A DNA stretch of 64,000 nt from Limonium bicolor (taxonomy: Eukaryota > Streptophyta > Magnoliopsida > Caryophyllales > Plumbaginaceae), in the NCBI GenBank assembly GCA_023374045.1, contig CM041780.1, positions 94,769,005 to 94,833,004 on the forward strand, given 5' to 3'. Below, in pieces: positions 1-11,375 of this stretch. The position numbers and the translations under genes were made by a program. Position 1 is the stretch's first letter. Each line of letters opens with the position of its first letter. Under the pieces are notes generated by a model. That model did no database searches, was not told the DNA's origin, and was given only the letters and a program-made list of their open reading frames with translations.

Positions 1-1588
1 TGTTGTGGCGGACGCTTTGAGTCGGAGAGGTGCTCCGGGTGTAGCTGGTGCTTTGACAGGAGTTCAGAGGTCCGCCTTAGAGCTTCAGCGTATGGGTGTT
101 TGGGTAGCCAGACCAGCCAGTGCCAGTATGATAGCAGCGCTTCAGGTTCAGTCTTCATTGGTCGACAGGATCAGAGTTGGTCAGGAGTCAGATTCAGCTT
201 TGTGTCGGATCAGAGAGGGACTGTCTTCAGAGCAGAGTTCGGACTTCAGTGTCTCCAGTGATGGTTGTCTGCGCTTCAGGGGTCGAGTGTGTGTGCCGGA
301 TGACGCAGTTCTGCGTAGAGAGATCCTTCAGGAGGCTCATGGAGCGCCATATTCAGTTCACCCAGGAGGGGTGAAGATGTATCGAGATCTCAGAGAGTCA
401 TTCTGGTGGTCTGGGATGAAGCATGACATCTCTGAGTTTGTTTCTAAGTGCCAGACCTGTCAGCAAGTGAAGGCTGAGCACTAGAGGCCAGCGGGTTTGC
501 TTCAGCCCCTTCCCATTCATGAGTGGAAGTGGGAGAGTGTAGGGATGGACTTTGTCATGGGTTTGCCCAAGACTCCTTCAGGCTGTGACGCTGTGTGGGT
601 GATAGTTGATCGACTGACTAAGTCTGCCCATTTCCTGCCAGTGAAGAAGACTTTCAGTTTGGAGCGGTTGGCTCGTCTGTATCTCGATGAGATAGTGAGG
701 CTGCACGGGGTACCTGCTTCTATAGTTTCTGATCGTGACCCGCGCTTTGTTTCTAGGTTTTGGCGCAGTTTGCATAAGGCCTTGGGTACAAGTTTAGCGT
801 TCAGTTCAGCCTACCATCCGCAGTCAGATGGCCAGACAGAGAGGACTAATCAGGTCCTGGAGGACATGCTTCGCGCATGTGTCCTAGATTTTGGAGGTAG
901 CTGGGACCAACATGTGACTCTGATTGAGTTCGCCTACAACAATAGCTTTTAGGCGAGCATTGGTATGGCTCCGTTTGAAGCATTGTATGGCAGGAGGTGC
1001 AGGTCTCCCATCTATTGGGATGACCTGAAGGAGAGGGTCTTGGTTGGACCTGAGCTGGTACAGGGTGCAGTAGAGAAGATCAGGATGATTCAGGAGCGTC
1101 TGCTTGTTGCTCAGAGTAGACAGAAGTGTTATGCAGACCAGAGGCGAAGGCCGCTTGAGTTTGATGTTGGGGATCATGTCTATCTGCGAGTTTCTCCAGT
1201 CAGGGGAGTTGTCCGTTTTGGGAAGCGTGGGAAGCTTAGCCCAAGGTTCGTTGGACCATTTGAGATTCTAGAGAGGATTGGCCCTGTGGCTTACCGTCTA
1301 GCTTTGCCTCCATCCTTGTCTGTTGTCCACAGTGTTTTCCATGTTTCGATGTTGAGGAAGTACCTGCATGATCCGTCTCATGTGATCGACTACAGCCAGC
1401 TTCATTTGAGGGAGGACTGCAGTTTCGAGGCGGTGCCTACCCGCATTTTAGCCAGAGACGTCTGTCGGCTTCGTAGTAAGACCCTGCCTATGGTTAAGGT
1501 CCAATGGTCTGATCAGTCAGAGAGTGAAGCGACTTGGGAGCTCGAGGATGAGCTACGTGCCAAGTTTCCCCCTCTGTTCGAGCAGTAA
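1..1588 (+). pseudogene. Tekay/Del-type Ty3/gypsy chromovirus pol, 3' part (integrase + chromodomain), two in-frame stops
   Basis: This is the C-terminal part of a retrotransposon polyprotein that inserts element cDNA into host chromatin. The window opens at the RNase H/integrase junction (VADALSRR). Then come the integrase zinc-binding H/C residues (HPGGVKMYRD to CQTCQQVK, about 340-470), the catalytic core with its acidic residues all visible (GMDFVMG near 545, SDRDPRF near 730, HPQSDGQTERTNQ near 815-850), the YGRRCRSP motif, and a C-terminal chromodomain-like stretch (VKVQWSDQSESEATWE, about 1495-1545). Everything is in one frame, but TAG codons at 482-484 and 950-952 break it where relatives carry glutamine. 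The natural stop is at 1586-1588. Protease, reverse transcriptase and the 5' LTR lie outside the window. The gypsy chromovirus assignment is firm; the Tekay/Del lineage is likely. Confidence 0.93.
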
Positions 1589-1619
1589 GGTGAGTTAATC
1601 TCGAGGACGTGATTCTTTT

Positions 1620-1632
1620 AAGGGGGAGGTGA
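1620..1632 (+). other. Polypurine tract before the chromovirus 3' LTR
   Basis: A purine-rich run (AAGGGGGAGGTGA) abuts the LTR start TGTTATAACC. In LTR retrotransposons this is the primer site for plus-strand DNA synthesis. Its position fixes the LTR boundary. Confidence 0.8.
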
Positions 1633-3874
1633 TGTTATAACCCATAATTCATACCTTATATTATATCTGCTACAACGTTATTCTAAAGTTGGATTTAAAT
1701 CCCTTGTTGTCAGTTGGGACGTCAGCGACATTGTTTCATTTGTCAAGGACGAGGAGGTCATTCGGTAAATTAATTAAGGTAATTAATTATCTGGTTTATA
1801 AGGAAAAGGTTTCCTTATTTTTACATTCATTCTTTGATCATTGGTAATCACGTCAGATAGGTCGTGGAGCGTTGTTAGTTTCCTGAAGTCAGAACGAGCG
1901 CCTCTCCTCTCTCTTTCTCTCTCTCTTGATTCCTCCTCTGTGAGAATTGTGCTGCTGTCGTTGCGATCGGATTGAAGACCTCGTTGCTGCGGCGGTTCTC
2001 CTCTTCGATCAGGTTTGTCTACAGAATTCTGGATTCCGCTGTGGTTTTCTTCTCTCCCAGTCTCTGATTTCTGGGGTTCTGAATGTATTGATTCAGCGAC
2101 GACAACTCTGCGTTGGGAGTTCGGATTGTTGAGGCTACGCTACTGCAGCCTTTTGGATTCCTCGGCGTGCTTGTATTCAGGTAAAGGTTGGCATCCATTA
2201 TCTTGACAGTTCAGATTTTGCGTTTCGATGTTCTGATTTGGGGGCTGTTCTTCTCTGTGAATTCAGTGTTTAGGTGGCATCGTCGGCTTGCGTTTCGGGA
2301 TTCTGTGTGGTTGGGCCCTGCTGTTTCTGATTCGGGATTTGTCTGCTAATCGAGGTAGGTGGTTACTCGATTCGGTTTGGAAGTTCATCCATGGGGTTTG
2401 CAAGGTTTTGTCATTCGATTTGTGTGCGGATTGCGATTGTTGTTATCTGTTTAAATTGCGTTTCTGAATGGCTAAACCCCCATGGTCTCCTGTATTCATG
2501 ACTGTTTTGGTGTGTGTTCTGTATTGGCGATTTGTGGTGTCAAATCGCGTTGTTTTTCTGCTCTGTTCGTCTTCTGAAATTTGTAGTTTTCGTACTGTCC
2601 AAACTTCCGTCCGAGCTTTGAAGTTCGGACAGTGCGTTTTGCCTTTTTAATTTTCTAAGTTCGGGGTATGTCCGAACATCTATCCGAACTTAGATGTTCG
2701 GACACACCCTTAGTTTCTCGTCTGATTTTAGTTCGACCTGTGTCCGAACTTCGACGTCCGGACACAAGGTCGGACCTTCCACGTGATTTTTCTCGTAAAA
2801 CCTGTCCGAACATCAGTCCGAACCTTGATGTTCGGACGGTCAGAAATTTCCTGTCTGATTTCAAATCGACTTATGTCCGAACATTGATGTCCGGACACAA
2901 GTTCGGACATTTGGCTATTCTGGTTTCTTAGTCTCGACTTGCGTCCGAACTTCGACGTCCGGACCTAAGTTCGGACACCTTACTGTTTTCAGTGTAACTT
3001 CTTCGTTCGAACTCCAATTTGAGTGTCGCTTGCGGCGTTGGACTCCCTATGCACTGTACTACTGATTTATGAGTGTTTTGGCATATCTAGATGCAATTTT
3101 GCTTCTGTTTATGCAATCCTTCTGTTTTGGGACATTACACTTTGTTTCTGAGCCGTGAATGGCTGGGTCGAGCTATTCCGTGGTATACCATGTAGACGTC
3201 GTTCTGAGTGTGGGTCATTCCCTTTCTGTTCTGTGGGGTTGACGAACCCTTTGGCTCATTAGAGTCATTTCTGCGTTGTCGAAAGACCTGTTATGGTCTA
3301 TGGGTCTTCGACCCTTCTGAGTGTGTGCATGGTGTCTTGTCCCTTTCTGTTTAAGAACTCTGATTGTTTCTGAATTGGGAACTCTTGTGTTCCCCTCTGT
3401 CTCCGTTACTGCTTCTGAAAGCTTCTGACTGTTTGAGAATTGTGGATAAAATGTTTATCTTCTCCTCTTCTGATTTCAATTGTTTTGAGCGACCTTACTG
3501 ATGACGGTCGCTGCTTACTGGCCATAGTTGTATGCTCACTCCCCTACTTTTAACATTTTTGCAGATTGATCAGCAAGGATCACTTATTCGATTTCTGGAG
3601 CTTAGTTTATGTCTTAGCTCATTTGTTATTCGATATTCTTACTCAGACTTGTAGCCTTCGGGCCTTACTCTGTTTAAACCACTGTTTCTGTTTGGAACAT
3701 GTATTCGGGATTTTGTATTACTTCCACAGTGTTGAGTACTCTGGTTTACAATGTTTATGGAAATTCTGTTTTGGGCCTTTATTGCATTTGAATGTTTTAG
3801 AGCCTTGCGTTATTAGGTAGTAATACACGGCGTGTAGTACCCTTAACTCTTAGGCCGGTTTTAGGGGTGTTACA
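1633..3874 (+). mobile_element. 3' LTR of the Tekay-like chromovirus (2242 bp)
   Basis: The LTR begins TGTTATAACCC directly after the polypurine tract and ends GGGGTGTTACA. A second copy lies at 11376-13586 and a diverged copy at 53178-55430 (split). It contains a CT-rich leader (about 1900-1930), an array of CCG-rich hairpins (2594-2980) and no protein of its own; the short ORFs here are chance frames. The sequence to its right belongs to family X, so this chromovirus inserted into an older X element. Confidence 0.88.
2594..2980 (+). repeat. Array of six CCG-rich hairpins in the Tekay-like LTR
   Basis: The arm TGTCCGAAC recurs at 2596 (one mismatch), 2669, 2741, 2803, 2874 and 2942 (first base C). 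Each is followed by its reverse complement GTTCGGACA or ATGTCCGGA within about 36 bp. Spacings are 73, 72, 62, 71 and 68 bp. Several units have three arms (forward, reverse, reverse), so two alternative stems are possible. The linkers are AT-rich and unrelated to each other. Confidence 0.85.
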
Positions 3875-6800
3875 AGTTCTCTGACAATCTATATACGTAC
3901 TGTTGTGTTTTGTAGTGATCATTCACTTGGTTCCTCCGACTTATTGTCGGGTGAGGTTAAGCCACTACTTAGTTGTAGTGCTTTCTCTATTGTCAGTGGC
4001 TTCTGAATTCTGCTCACTATTTTGTTTGGTACAAGTGTTCTTTACTTGTATGACCTTGCATTCTCTATGCGTCGGTCCTAGTGACTTTCTTAAGTCTACT
4101 TTCACTTTTTATTCCAATGGAATTCTCATCTTGTGATTGTTGGTGTGTTTCACACTCTTCGTGCTTCTTTGGCCTTAGGCCGCACGGTTTGTTTCTAAGC
4201 TTTTGCTTAACTGGCTTATGCCATATTTGTTAGTGAAAGGAAGGATTTACCACAACTTACATTTCCCATATTCCTAGCTATCCCACTTGATCATTAACTG
4301 CACAAGTGCAATACCAAAACACTCAGTCCTATAGAGTGCAGAGGCGTAAACCCTTGGTAGTAAATCTCTCATGTGATCGCAATAGGAATGAGTATTACTT
4401 CTTCGTGTGGTGCTTCGTCATTCGGTGCAGACTCTTGGCTTGTTGCCCGGTCTGTCCACTATCTCGTATTATCAACTCCATAGCATTGGGTGATTATTCA
4501 CATACATTGGTTTCCTGCTGCGCACCATGTTCTCACTGATTTTACAGCTTTAGCTCATGCATTTTCACCCTTCATACCATGGTTTGGTGTTTATACTTCT
4601 GAGCTCCTTGAGTGTTATTTACTTATACTTTTCGTTCCCACATATCGTGTTCCTTTGAACCTACTCTTGGTTGTCAACGCTATGAGGCTTATCTTCATTG
4701 CTTCGTATGCTCAAGTGTATGTCAACAATTGCTATTGAGGCTATATTACATTGCTTGGCAATAATTGTATGCTCAAGCTCCACTACGTTAGTAGTTCTGA
4801 AAGGGACATATTTTTTGATATTTATTGATGGTATCCACTTCTTGGGATCCATGTGTTCACCGCTCTCGCGGTCTCACATTTATGAGGGGTATCCTTGCTC
4901 ATTGGTTGTTAACCTTTTATTGGTGTCATCCTTGGCCACTTTCCATATGGTTCACAAGGGGTTTTGCAACCGTTGGGTTGTGTATGGTAATAGTTTCATG
5001 GCCTACTAGCCATATTGCCTAGAGCTCTGCTCATCATAGGCTGTTCCCAAGTGGTTACCTCTCCGTAAGCCATCGTTGGGTTTAGGGGTGATACTCATGA
5101 TAAGATCGTCGCATCACGCTTCCGTTTGTTGGAGACCCTTTTTGTATCTTGGTATTGATCGATACCAGTTATTAATTTGGGGTATCCCCTGTCAAGTGGG
5201 ATCCCTTTGGTGTTCTAACCGGATGCTCGTTCCGATTGTTGTGTTCTTACCACGACATCTCGTTCAACTGTGTTGACTTGATACCCTTTATGGATTGATC
5301 CTGGGTATTACTAATTATACGGTAGCATCTGGCTGACATTTATGAGTATGTCCCGTTTGTTATTTTACCTTGCGGTTCTAGATCAGAGTCATCTGTTGAG
5401 GGTTATAACGTCTCTCATTCTTAGGGTAGACCATCGGTGTTTTTCCTTGTGTTACCACTTGTTTGATATTCTCTTCGGTGATGTATGGTATTTCCCGGTA
5501 CCTTATATGATCACCCTGTGTGTTTGTGGTAGTTGTCCTGGGAATTCCATCCCGTTCATTGAACATTGGTGTGTTAATGTCAGGCGTTTGCCTTACAGTA
5601 TCTAGACTGGGTATTCCTTCCATATCTAATTTCTTATTCCGTTGTTAGTGCTTCTCGCACTTTTATCTCTTAAAGGTTCTCCTGGAGTGGGTCCTTGGTT
5701 CCTTTAGCTTGTAAGCTTATCTGAGTTCCTTTTGCTCGTTTGAAGTATCCAACTGTTTGGGTTTGAATTTACTTATGGTCCGTAGAACGGAGCTGACTAC
5801 TTCCCGTGTTTCGTACACTACATGTATACATACGTGGGGTACCTTGTTGGCACGTTACCACTTACCTGACTATCTGTCAGGCCCGCAAGCTCCTTCGGAG
5901 TGTGGTCGTCCCACATCCCGTATTTGGGTACACTCGTAGTGCTCGTCACACGCCTAGGTGAAGTATTCTGTTGTCAACTCCTCTTGTATCATTCTATGAT
6001 ACTCACTGTAATTCCGTTAGTTTGGTTTTAAAAATCCGAGGTTTAAAAGAAAGGTTTGTAGTTTTGAAAGAAAAATTTTAGGTTTTAAAATAACAGTTCG
6101 GTGTTAAAAGAAATTCTTCATGGCGTTGCCATGTCAGAGGTCTTGACCAAGTCCAGCTCCTTGCAGACTGGTATGTTGTTAATACAATGGTCGGGCCGTT
6201 AGGCCTTTCTAAGGTTTCGTTATTTAAAATCCTTAGGATTGGTGATCCTATATTTGCTCCATTCGTCATAGCGGTACTTTAGCAAGTATTTGCGGGCTGT
6301 TAAAAGTCTTCCAACCGTCTTGTAGTTGCTGCACTTGCCCTGGGCAAGTGCGCTGGTAGGTTGTATTTTGGTTAACGTATACCAGTTACGGTATCGTTTC
6401 CATCCATATTTGGTGGTCTTATTAGATCTTCCTTTGATCTTTTAATCTTGGTGATCAATCTCCTGAGTTGTTTCTCAGTGTACTTGACATGGTTGTCGTT
6501 AATTCGGGTGTCTCACACCTTCACTGTGGTTAACGAGACTTGACTTATCCTTAGGAACCACGTTGTAGTCCTATAGGTGTATGTTCTATGAATACTTTCA
6601 TTGTTATCTGAACTTTGTTATTCGAGTATTACGGCCTCTTGGCGTGTAGGTTTGGTGTTAACCCAACCTCGACTATTTCTTTAGTCGGTTTGTATACCGT
6701 TATTGGTATTATCAAACATTACAGTCTGTAGACTCTCTGGTCTCGGTTTTGTTACTCTATCTTCCTCGCTTCATTGCACGGTTGTGCTCCTCTTCTTGCT

Positions 6801-7217
6801 GGCTACTCATGGTTCTCGCGACTGCGAAGCACGCCGCCCCATGGTGCCATAAATTTCATTATCCTATAGTTAGGATCTTTGATCTGCGATCATTAAATGC
6901 GGTTGTTATTGTTCCCACGGGAACCGTCTTCGGGACTTCCAGTTCTTGGACTCTACCGTATGACAGGTTCTTTTTCTAATAAGGTTGTTTTTACAACTGC
7001 CAGATCAGGTGTTACCCGAGTGTGAGAGGTCTTTCCATCTCTCTGGCGTTCTTCTCCCAACTTAATACTGTGGGTTGCGGAGGGCGGGTATGGTTATTGT
7101 AGGTTTCCGGTTCACACGGAAGTTCCTAACTAGCGTACCTCACACGGTAACACTCAACCCTTAGCCCTAAGTCTCTAATTCCTAACTCGGTATTTTCCTA
7201 AACTCGGTATTTCATCC
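3875..7217 (-). mobile_element. Internal, non-coding region of long-LTR element family X (minus copy)
   Basis: This stretch is homologous, in inverted orientation, to 27990-30652; compare 6800-7040 with 28150-28340. It begins, reading on the minus strand, just after a primer-binding site at 7233-7245. I see no gag or pol domain on either strand, only short ORFs that do not match between the two copies. About 3.3 kb of non-coding internal DNA with a very long LTR fits the class called LARDs (large retrotransposon derivatives). The left end is cut by the chromovirus insertion at 3874. Confidence 0.7.
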
Positions 7218-7245
7218 ATCAGAGCGATACTTCGCTCTGATACCA
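7218..7245 (-). promoter_or_regulatory. Primer-binding site of family X inside a perfect hairpin
   Basis: Read on the minus strand, TGGTATCAGAGCG (7245-7233) matches the 3' end expected for initiator Met-tRNA priming. It lies five bases from the LTR end. ATCAGAGCGA and TCGCTCTGAT form a perfect 10-bp stem with a 4-base loop (7218-7241), so most of the primer site would be paired in RNA. The plus copy at 27977 has the same arrangement with one change. Confidence 0.75.
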
Positions 7246-7250
7246 CTTTT

Positions 7251-8188
7251 TGTAACACCCCTACCACTAATACCGTCATTACTGTACAAATACTTACCTT
7301 CGCAGCGGATAATACATACACAACGGCGGGTGTACAATACCGCTAGTCACCCACATGACTAAAAAGGCCAGCTACACTACTACATACTATCGGTCTAATG
7401 AATTGAACATACCGAGTACTCTACACAATACACCATTACTTTCCCTTGCATACTCATCCATAATTCAATTACAACTCCAATACAAATACTATACCGAGTC
7501 TACTACAATCCTTGATTCACCGATACAGTTTGGACCTCCAAATTCACAGTACATTACAAATATAATCCCTACTATTCAACTACCCATGCTTACATAGCAA
7601 CCCCATCCTACTCTCTCGAACGGTGGTCATCTTCGAATACCTGTAAAAATAAAAACGATGCCCCTAGGGGCTCAGCAAAATTGGTGCATATGAAATTCGC
7701 ATATACCGCGTGCTAACCGCGGTACGCCGACTACTTTGGGTCGGATATACATGGAGTTCATTTTACATGCATACATACATACTCATACTACAACAATACA
7801 ATCAACCATACCTACATACATATACAAGGTTCATTACCTACCAAGGGAGACAAGTTGTCCGTCAACCGTTCACTTAGTTATTCGTTCGCAAAGTTTCCAC
7901 CAAGCTTAATCTTACTTACTCGTTGTTTTCTCACGTTGCGCTCACTACCTTACTCATTAGCTACTCATGCTCTACTCAGTACTCACTACTACTATTACTT
8001 ACTCTTGCTCAGTACTCATCACTTGCTCTCGCATACTCAGTACCCATACTCTTCTTCTTACTCATTGCTCGGTACTCATTACATACTCATACTTACTCAT
8101 TACTCAATACTCATTACCTTACTCATACATACGCCATACTCAATCCTCACTACTTTTGGCCTCTGGGCGGAGTCATACACAAGACTCG
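7251..8188 (-). mobile_element. Family X LTR, first segment (minus strand)
   Basis: It starts TGTAACACCCC next to the primer-binding site. It is homologous in inverted orientation to the end of the plus X LTR (about 27000-27971) and directly to 31250-31550, sharing for example CCCCTAGGGGCTCAGC at 7660. It is split at 8188 by an Athila-like solo LTR and resumes at 9973. Confidence 0.75.
7945..8155 (+). repeat. Low-complexity TACTCAT-type repeat in the X LTR
   Basis: Irregular tandem copies of short words such as TACTCAT, ACTCAGT and TCATTAC fill about 200 bp. The open frames across it are an effect of the low complexity and are not genes. The corresponding region of the X LTR at 31380-31550 is rich in ACATAC instead. 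Confidence 0.7.
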
Positions 8189-9972
8189 TGCAGAATGGAT
8201 TTATCGTGAGTGATTTAGAAGAGGTGTAGTTATTAAAAGAAAGAAATTAATACTCAAAATATCCGTCGGGCTGCAAATTAAAACCCGGTCGTAGTAGTGT
8301 ATAAGACTGAAGCGGCCGGGGTCAAACCGTGGGACTTATAGCGAGCTAAAATAGTACCTAAGCTTGTCACAAAAGGGGGGAAGTTAATTGACTTGTTTTT
8401 AGAGAATTAAAAGAGCAGATTAAATTACTGAGTGCAGATGAATTAAATGGAACTCCGGGTTCAGGTTTAATATAATCTGATTAATTATGCTATCTCTTCC
8501 GGTTTAATAAATTAGTTTGGCAAAATTCCTGTTTTTATCCTAAGGACTAAGTCATAGACCCTTAAGAACTCGTTTACCAGAAAATGCTCGGTCTAATCAA
8601 GGTTCGAGCAGTACTATGTAAACGGACGTTAAATTCGAGGAATTATAATTGCATCTGTAAATACTAACTTATTAAATCATAATAAGTTTTCTCAGATTTA
8701 CGGCTTAAATAACCTGTCTATTTATCACCTGGTCTGATCAAAATAGACTTAGGAAAACATTTTAATAAATTCATGTAATTTATTAAAATGGTGAGAGAAA
8801 TCCTTTAAGCGTAACAAACTGTATTTATTAAAACCGGTAAAAATATTGTTTACATAATTAAACAAACCATAATTAAAAACCTTGCCCGGAGTAAATCCTC
8901 CTTAGCCAGACATATTAACTGGTAATAAATCTGACAGAGGTTGGACGTAATAACAGCACGGAGACGTGATTAGTGAATGGAGAAATGGAGAGGTCGAAGA
9001 GTGAAACATGTACGTAGGTTATTATAAGTGAAGTGGGTGATTTGAGAATTTAGAGAACTGGGGTATGAGATGTACGTGAGTGTTAATGAAAGAGAATGAA
9101 TGAGGTGAGAATGAGTGATTTTCTGGTTTTCTCCGTGCACTCGATAAGGCTGTAGGGAATGGGTATTTATAGAAGAAAATGAAGAGTAGCCTTCCGTAGA
9201 TATTTGCAGTTAATTGCCCACTTGAGTGCTTCATTGATTGAAGCATTGATTGCTTCATTCATTTATTGCAGGGGACAGTGGCGAAATGCGGGAGCGATTT
9301 AAGGTAGGCAGTGGTCGGAGTAGATAGATAAGGTGAAAAAGACGACTGCGCGAAGAAGAAAACTAGTCCGGCGTCCATTTAGTCTTGACCGCGTCTAAGA
9401 CCGCCTCGCGGTTTGGTGTGTGGTGTCCGCCTGATAAGTGGCGGTACTGGTAGTGGTGTCCGCGTGGTAACGGGGCGGACACGACTGAAGCGTCCGCTAG
9501 CGGTCAGGTTAGTGGTGTCCGCGTGGTAAGTGGCGGACAAGAGTGAGACGTCCGCCTCCCTATTGGGCGGTTGAGCATGTGGTGTCCGCGAGTTAAGTGG
9601 CGGACAGGGGGCGGTTGTGATGGAGTAGTCCGCCAGGCGGTTGTTCGTGAGGAGACCGCCCGTTAATGGGCGGTAGCGTGGTGGAGGAGTCCGCCACTTA
9701 GTAGGCGGTTGCAATCTTGACGTGGCCCATTTTCCTTTGGCTCTACATTCTTCGTTTGTACTCTGTTTTCTGAGCCGTTTGCGTCTATGCGTTCGTCTCT
9801 TCGACTACTTCACTCCCGGCTTGGTTTTCCTCATGTTAAACCAATAATTTTGTGAGATAAACAAAAAACATAAACTAGAGGAAAACTAACTGAAGTGGAG
9901 AAATGAGCAAGAAAAGTGCTAATATTATACATGAAATACACCTATAAAACATGCTCATTTTGACACTTATCA
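8189..9972 (-). mobile_element. Athila-like solo LTR (1784 bp) with ACTCG target duplication
   Basis: On the minus strand it starts TGATAAGTGTC and ends in CA; the plus-strand ends are TGCAGAATGG and CACTTATCA. ACTCG occurs at both 8184-8188 and 9973-9977, a perfect 5-bp target-site duplication. There is no internal region, so it is a solo LTR made by LTR-LTR recombination. It matches the LTR at 60716-62323 over its whole length, and the start of the LTR at 46650 over about 270 bp. Confidence 0.92.
9399..9712 (+). repeat. Array of GTCCGC/GCGGAC hairpins in the Athila-like solo LTR
   Basis: About ten short inverted repeats of the form GTCCGC or GACCGCC, 7-12 bases, then GGCGGAC or GGCGGT. They start at 9399, 9425, 9458, 9492, 9517, 9550, 9584, 9628, 9654 and 9689, a spacing of 25-44 bp. 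The same motif occurs at the same place in the LTR at 60716-62323. Confidence 0.85.
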
Positions 9973-11375
9973 ACTCGCCACCGGACCTACAAATACCTGG
10001 GCTATACACTTAGCTCCTCAAGTATACAAATGTCCATTTTTACCGGACTACTCAAATTCCCAACACTCTTCTCTTGGAGTATCTTACAATCTCATGGATT
10101 ATCCTAGAAGTATCTCTCTCGATAACCTCCACTAGCTTAGGGAATTACCACTGTCTAGTATTCTCAGATTTAAGGGTTTTCTCAACGTATCGAATACTCT
10201 CATGTTTGGGACATTACTTACATCAGTCAGGTCCTCTCATAGTGGGTCGACTAGTTGCTAAAGGGTTTGGAGATCCCTCATCATTCTTTACTACTCTCAT
10301 GGTTCATGTCTTGCTCTACCATCAATACCTCTATTAAAGGTTACTTATATATGCTTCCGTTACTTATTGTTTTGTGGTTTGTTCATTTCAGTTCTCTTAC
10401 CGTTATCGGGTGGTTACTAATCCCGTACACTCTCCCACATTCTAGTGAGTTCATTGGTTTACGTTAACATTTCGTGGTTCGTTAGTTTAGCGCGTTTCTA
10501 CATTTCCATTAATTCACAACATGACTCTTACTACGAGTCACTAACAACAGACTCATCTATGAGTCGGTCTACGCACTAAGTTAAGCCACACAATCAATCA
10601 AGAAGGGTTAGCTCATACAACATACAACAAGACATACAATGAAAGGTAATAAACCGTTTTCATGCTTTAGTCTTGATTAGCCGGCACACAGCACACAAAT
10701 CAGAGTAACTCGGTTAGCATACGGGGCATGAGAAAATCATACCTTTCAACGGGGTTAGCTTTACCGTGTGTTCCCTTGTTCCTTGGCTCACACTTGTTCC
10801 ACTGATAATGTTTCAAACATTGTTATTAATACTTTGTTCATACGGTACTTGAATAGTTACTACTCTCGTGCTTACCCCGTTGTCCCGTTATACTTAGTTT
10901 TACTTATGTCAAATTATGTTCTTACTTCTCACTCACTTCCTACACTTGTTCACACTTCTTAGGACCTTTAAATATCACCAAACAAGGCCTTAAAAACTTC
11001 TAAAACCATTACCATTAAATCCCTCATCATTTAAACCCTAAAAATCACTTTCTGCAAGAATTTGGGGGTGGTCCGGGACCTGGTCCGGACCCAAGGTCCC
11101 GGACCATGCACAGATTGTACTCTTGGCTATTTTTCCCATTGTGGTCTGGGACTTGGTCCTAGACCTAGGTCCCGGATCAATGCTAGTTTTAACTCTCGAA
11201 CTAATTTTAAGTGCGGTCCGGGACTTGGTACATATCCTATGTCCCGGACCCTCCTAAAAACTGCTACTAGGTTGATTTTTCAACCCCAAATCAACCCTTA
11301 ATCCACCTCCAATCTTTCCCTAATCTTTCCACATGTTTTGTACATATTTAAACACACCTAAACACTCACTAAAAC
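9973..11375 (-). mobile_element. Family X LTR, second segment (minus strand, truncated)
   Basis: This continues the LTR interrupted at 8188. The part around 10960-11060 is homologous to 26100-26220 (inverted) and 41760-41890 (direct). It carries a three-hairpin array at 11070-11250. It stops abruptly at the Tekay-like solo LTR at 11376 without reaching the expected end GGGGTATTTCA, so the rest has been lost. There is no coding potential. Confidence 0.65.
11070..11250 (+). repeat. Three 36-bp GGTCCGGGAC hairpins at 73/72-bp spacing
   Basis: Units at 11070-11105, 11143-11178 and 11215-11250 each begin GGTCCGGGAC or GGTCTGGGAC and end GTCCCGGACC or GTCCCGGATC. All three are exactly 36 bp, with middle segments rich in GGTCC/GGACC. 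The linkers are 37 and 36 bp of AT-rich sequence. Confidence 0.9.

Noticed and set aside
2668..2931. Frames through the hairpin arrays (2655-2931, 12099-12774, 46919-47288, 54839-55193, 59942-60330)
   Set aside because: Arg/Ser/Asp-rich peptides on both strands come from the inverted CCG repeats; frames are not conserved between LTR copies.
7855..8229. Three overlapping Ser/Tyr/Leu-rich frames
   Set aside because: They come from the TACTCAT-type low-complexity repeat.
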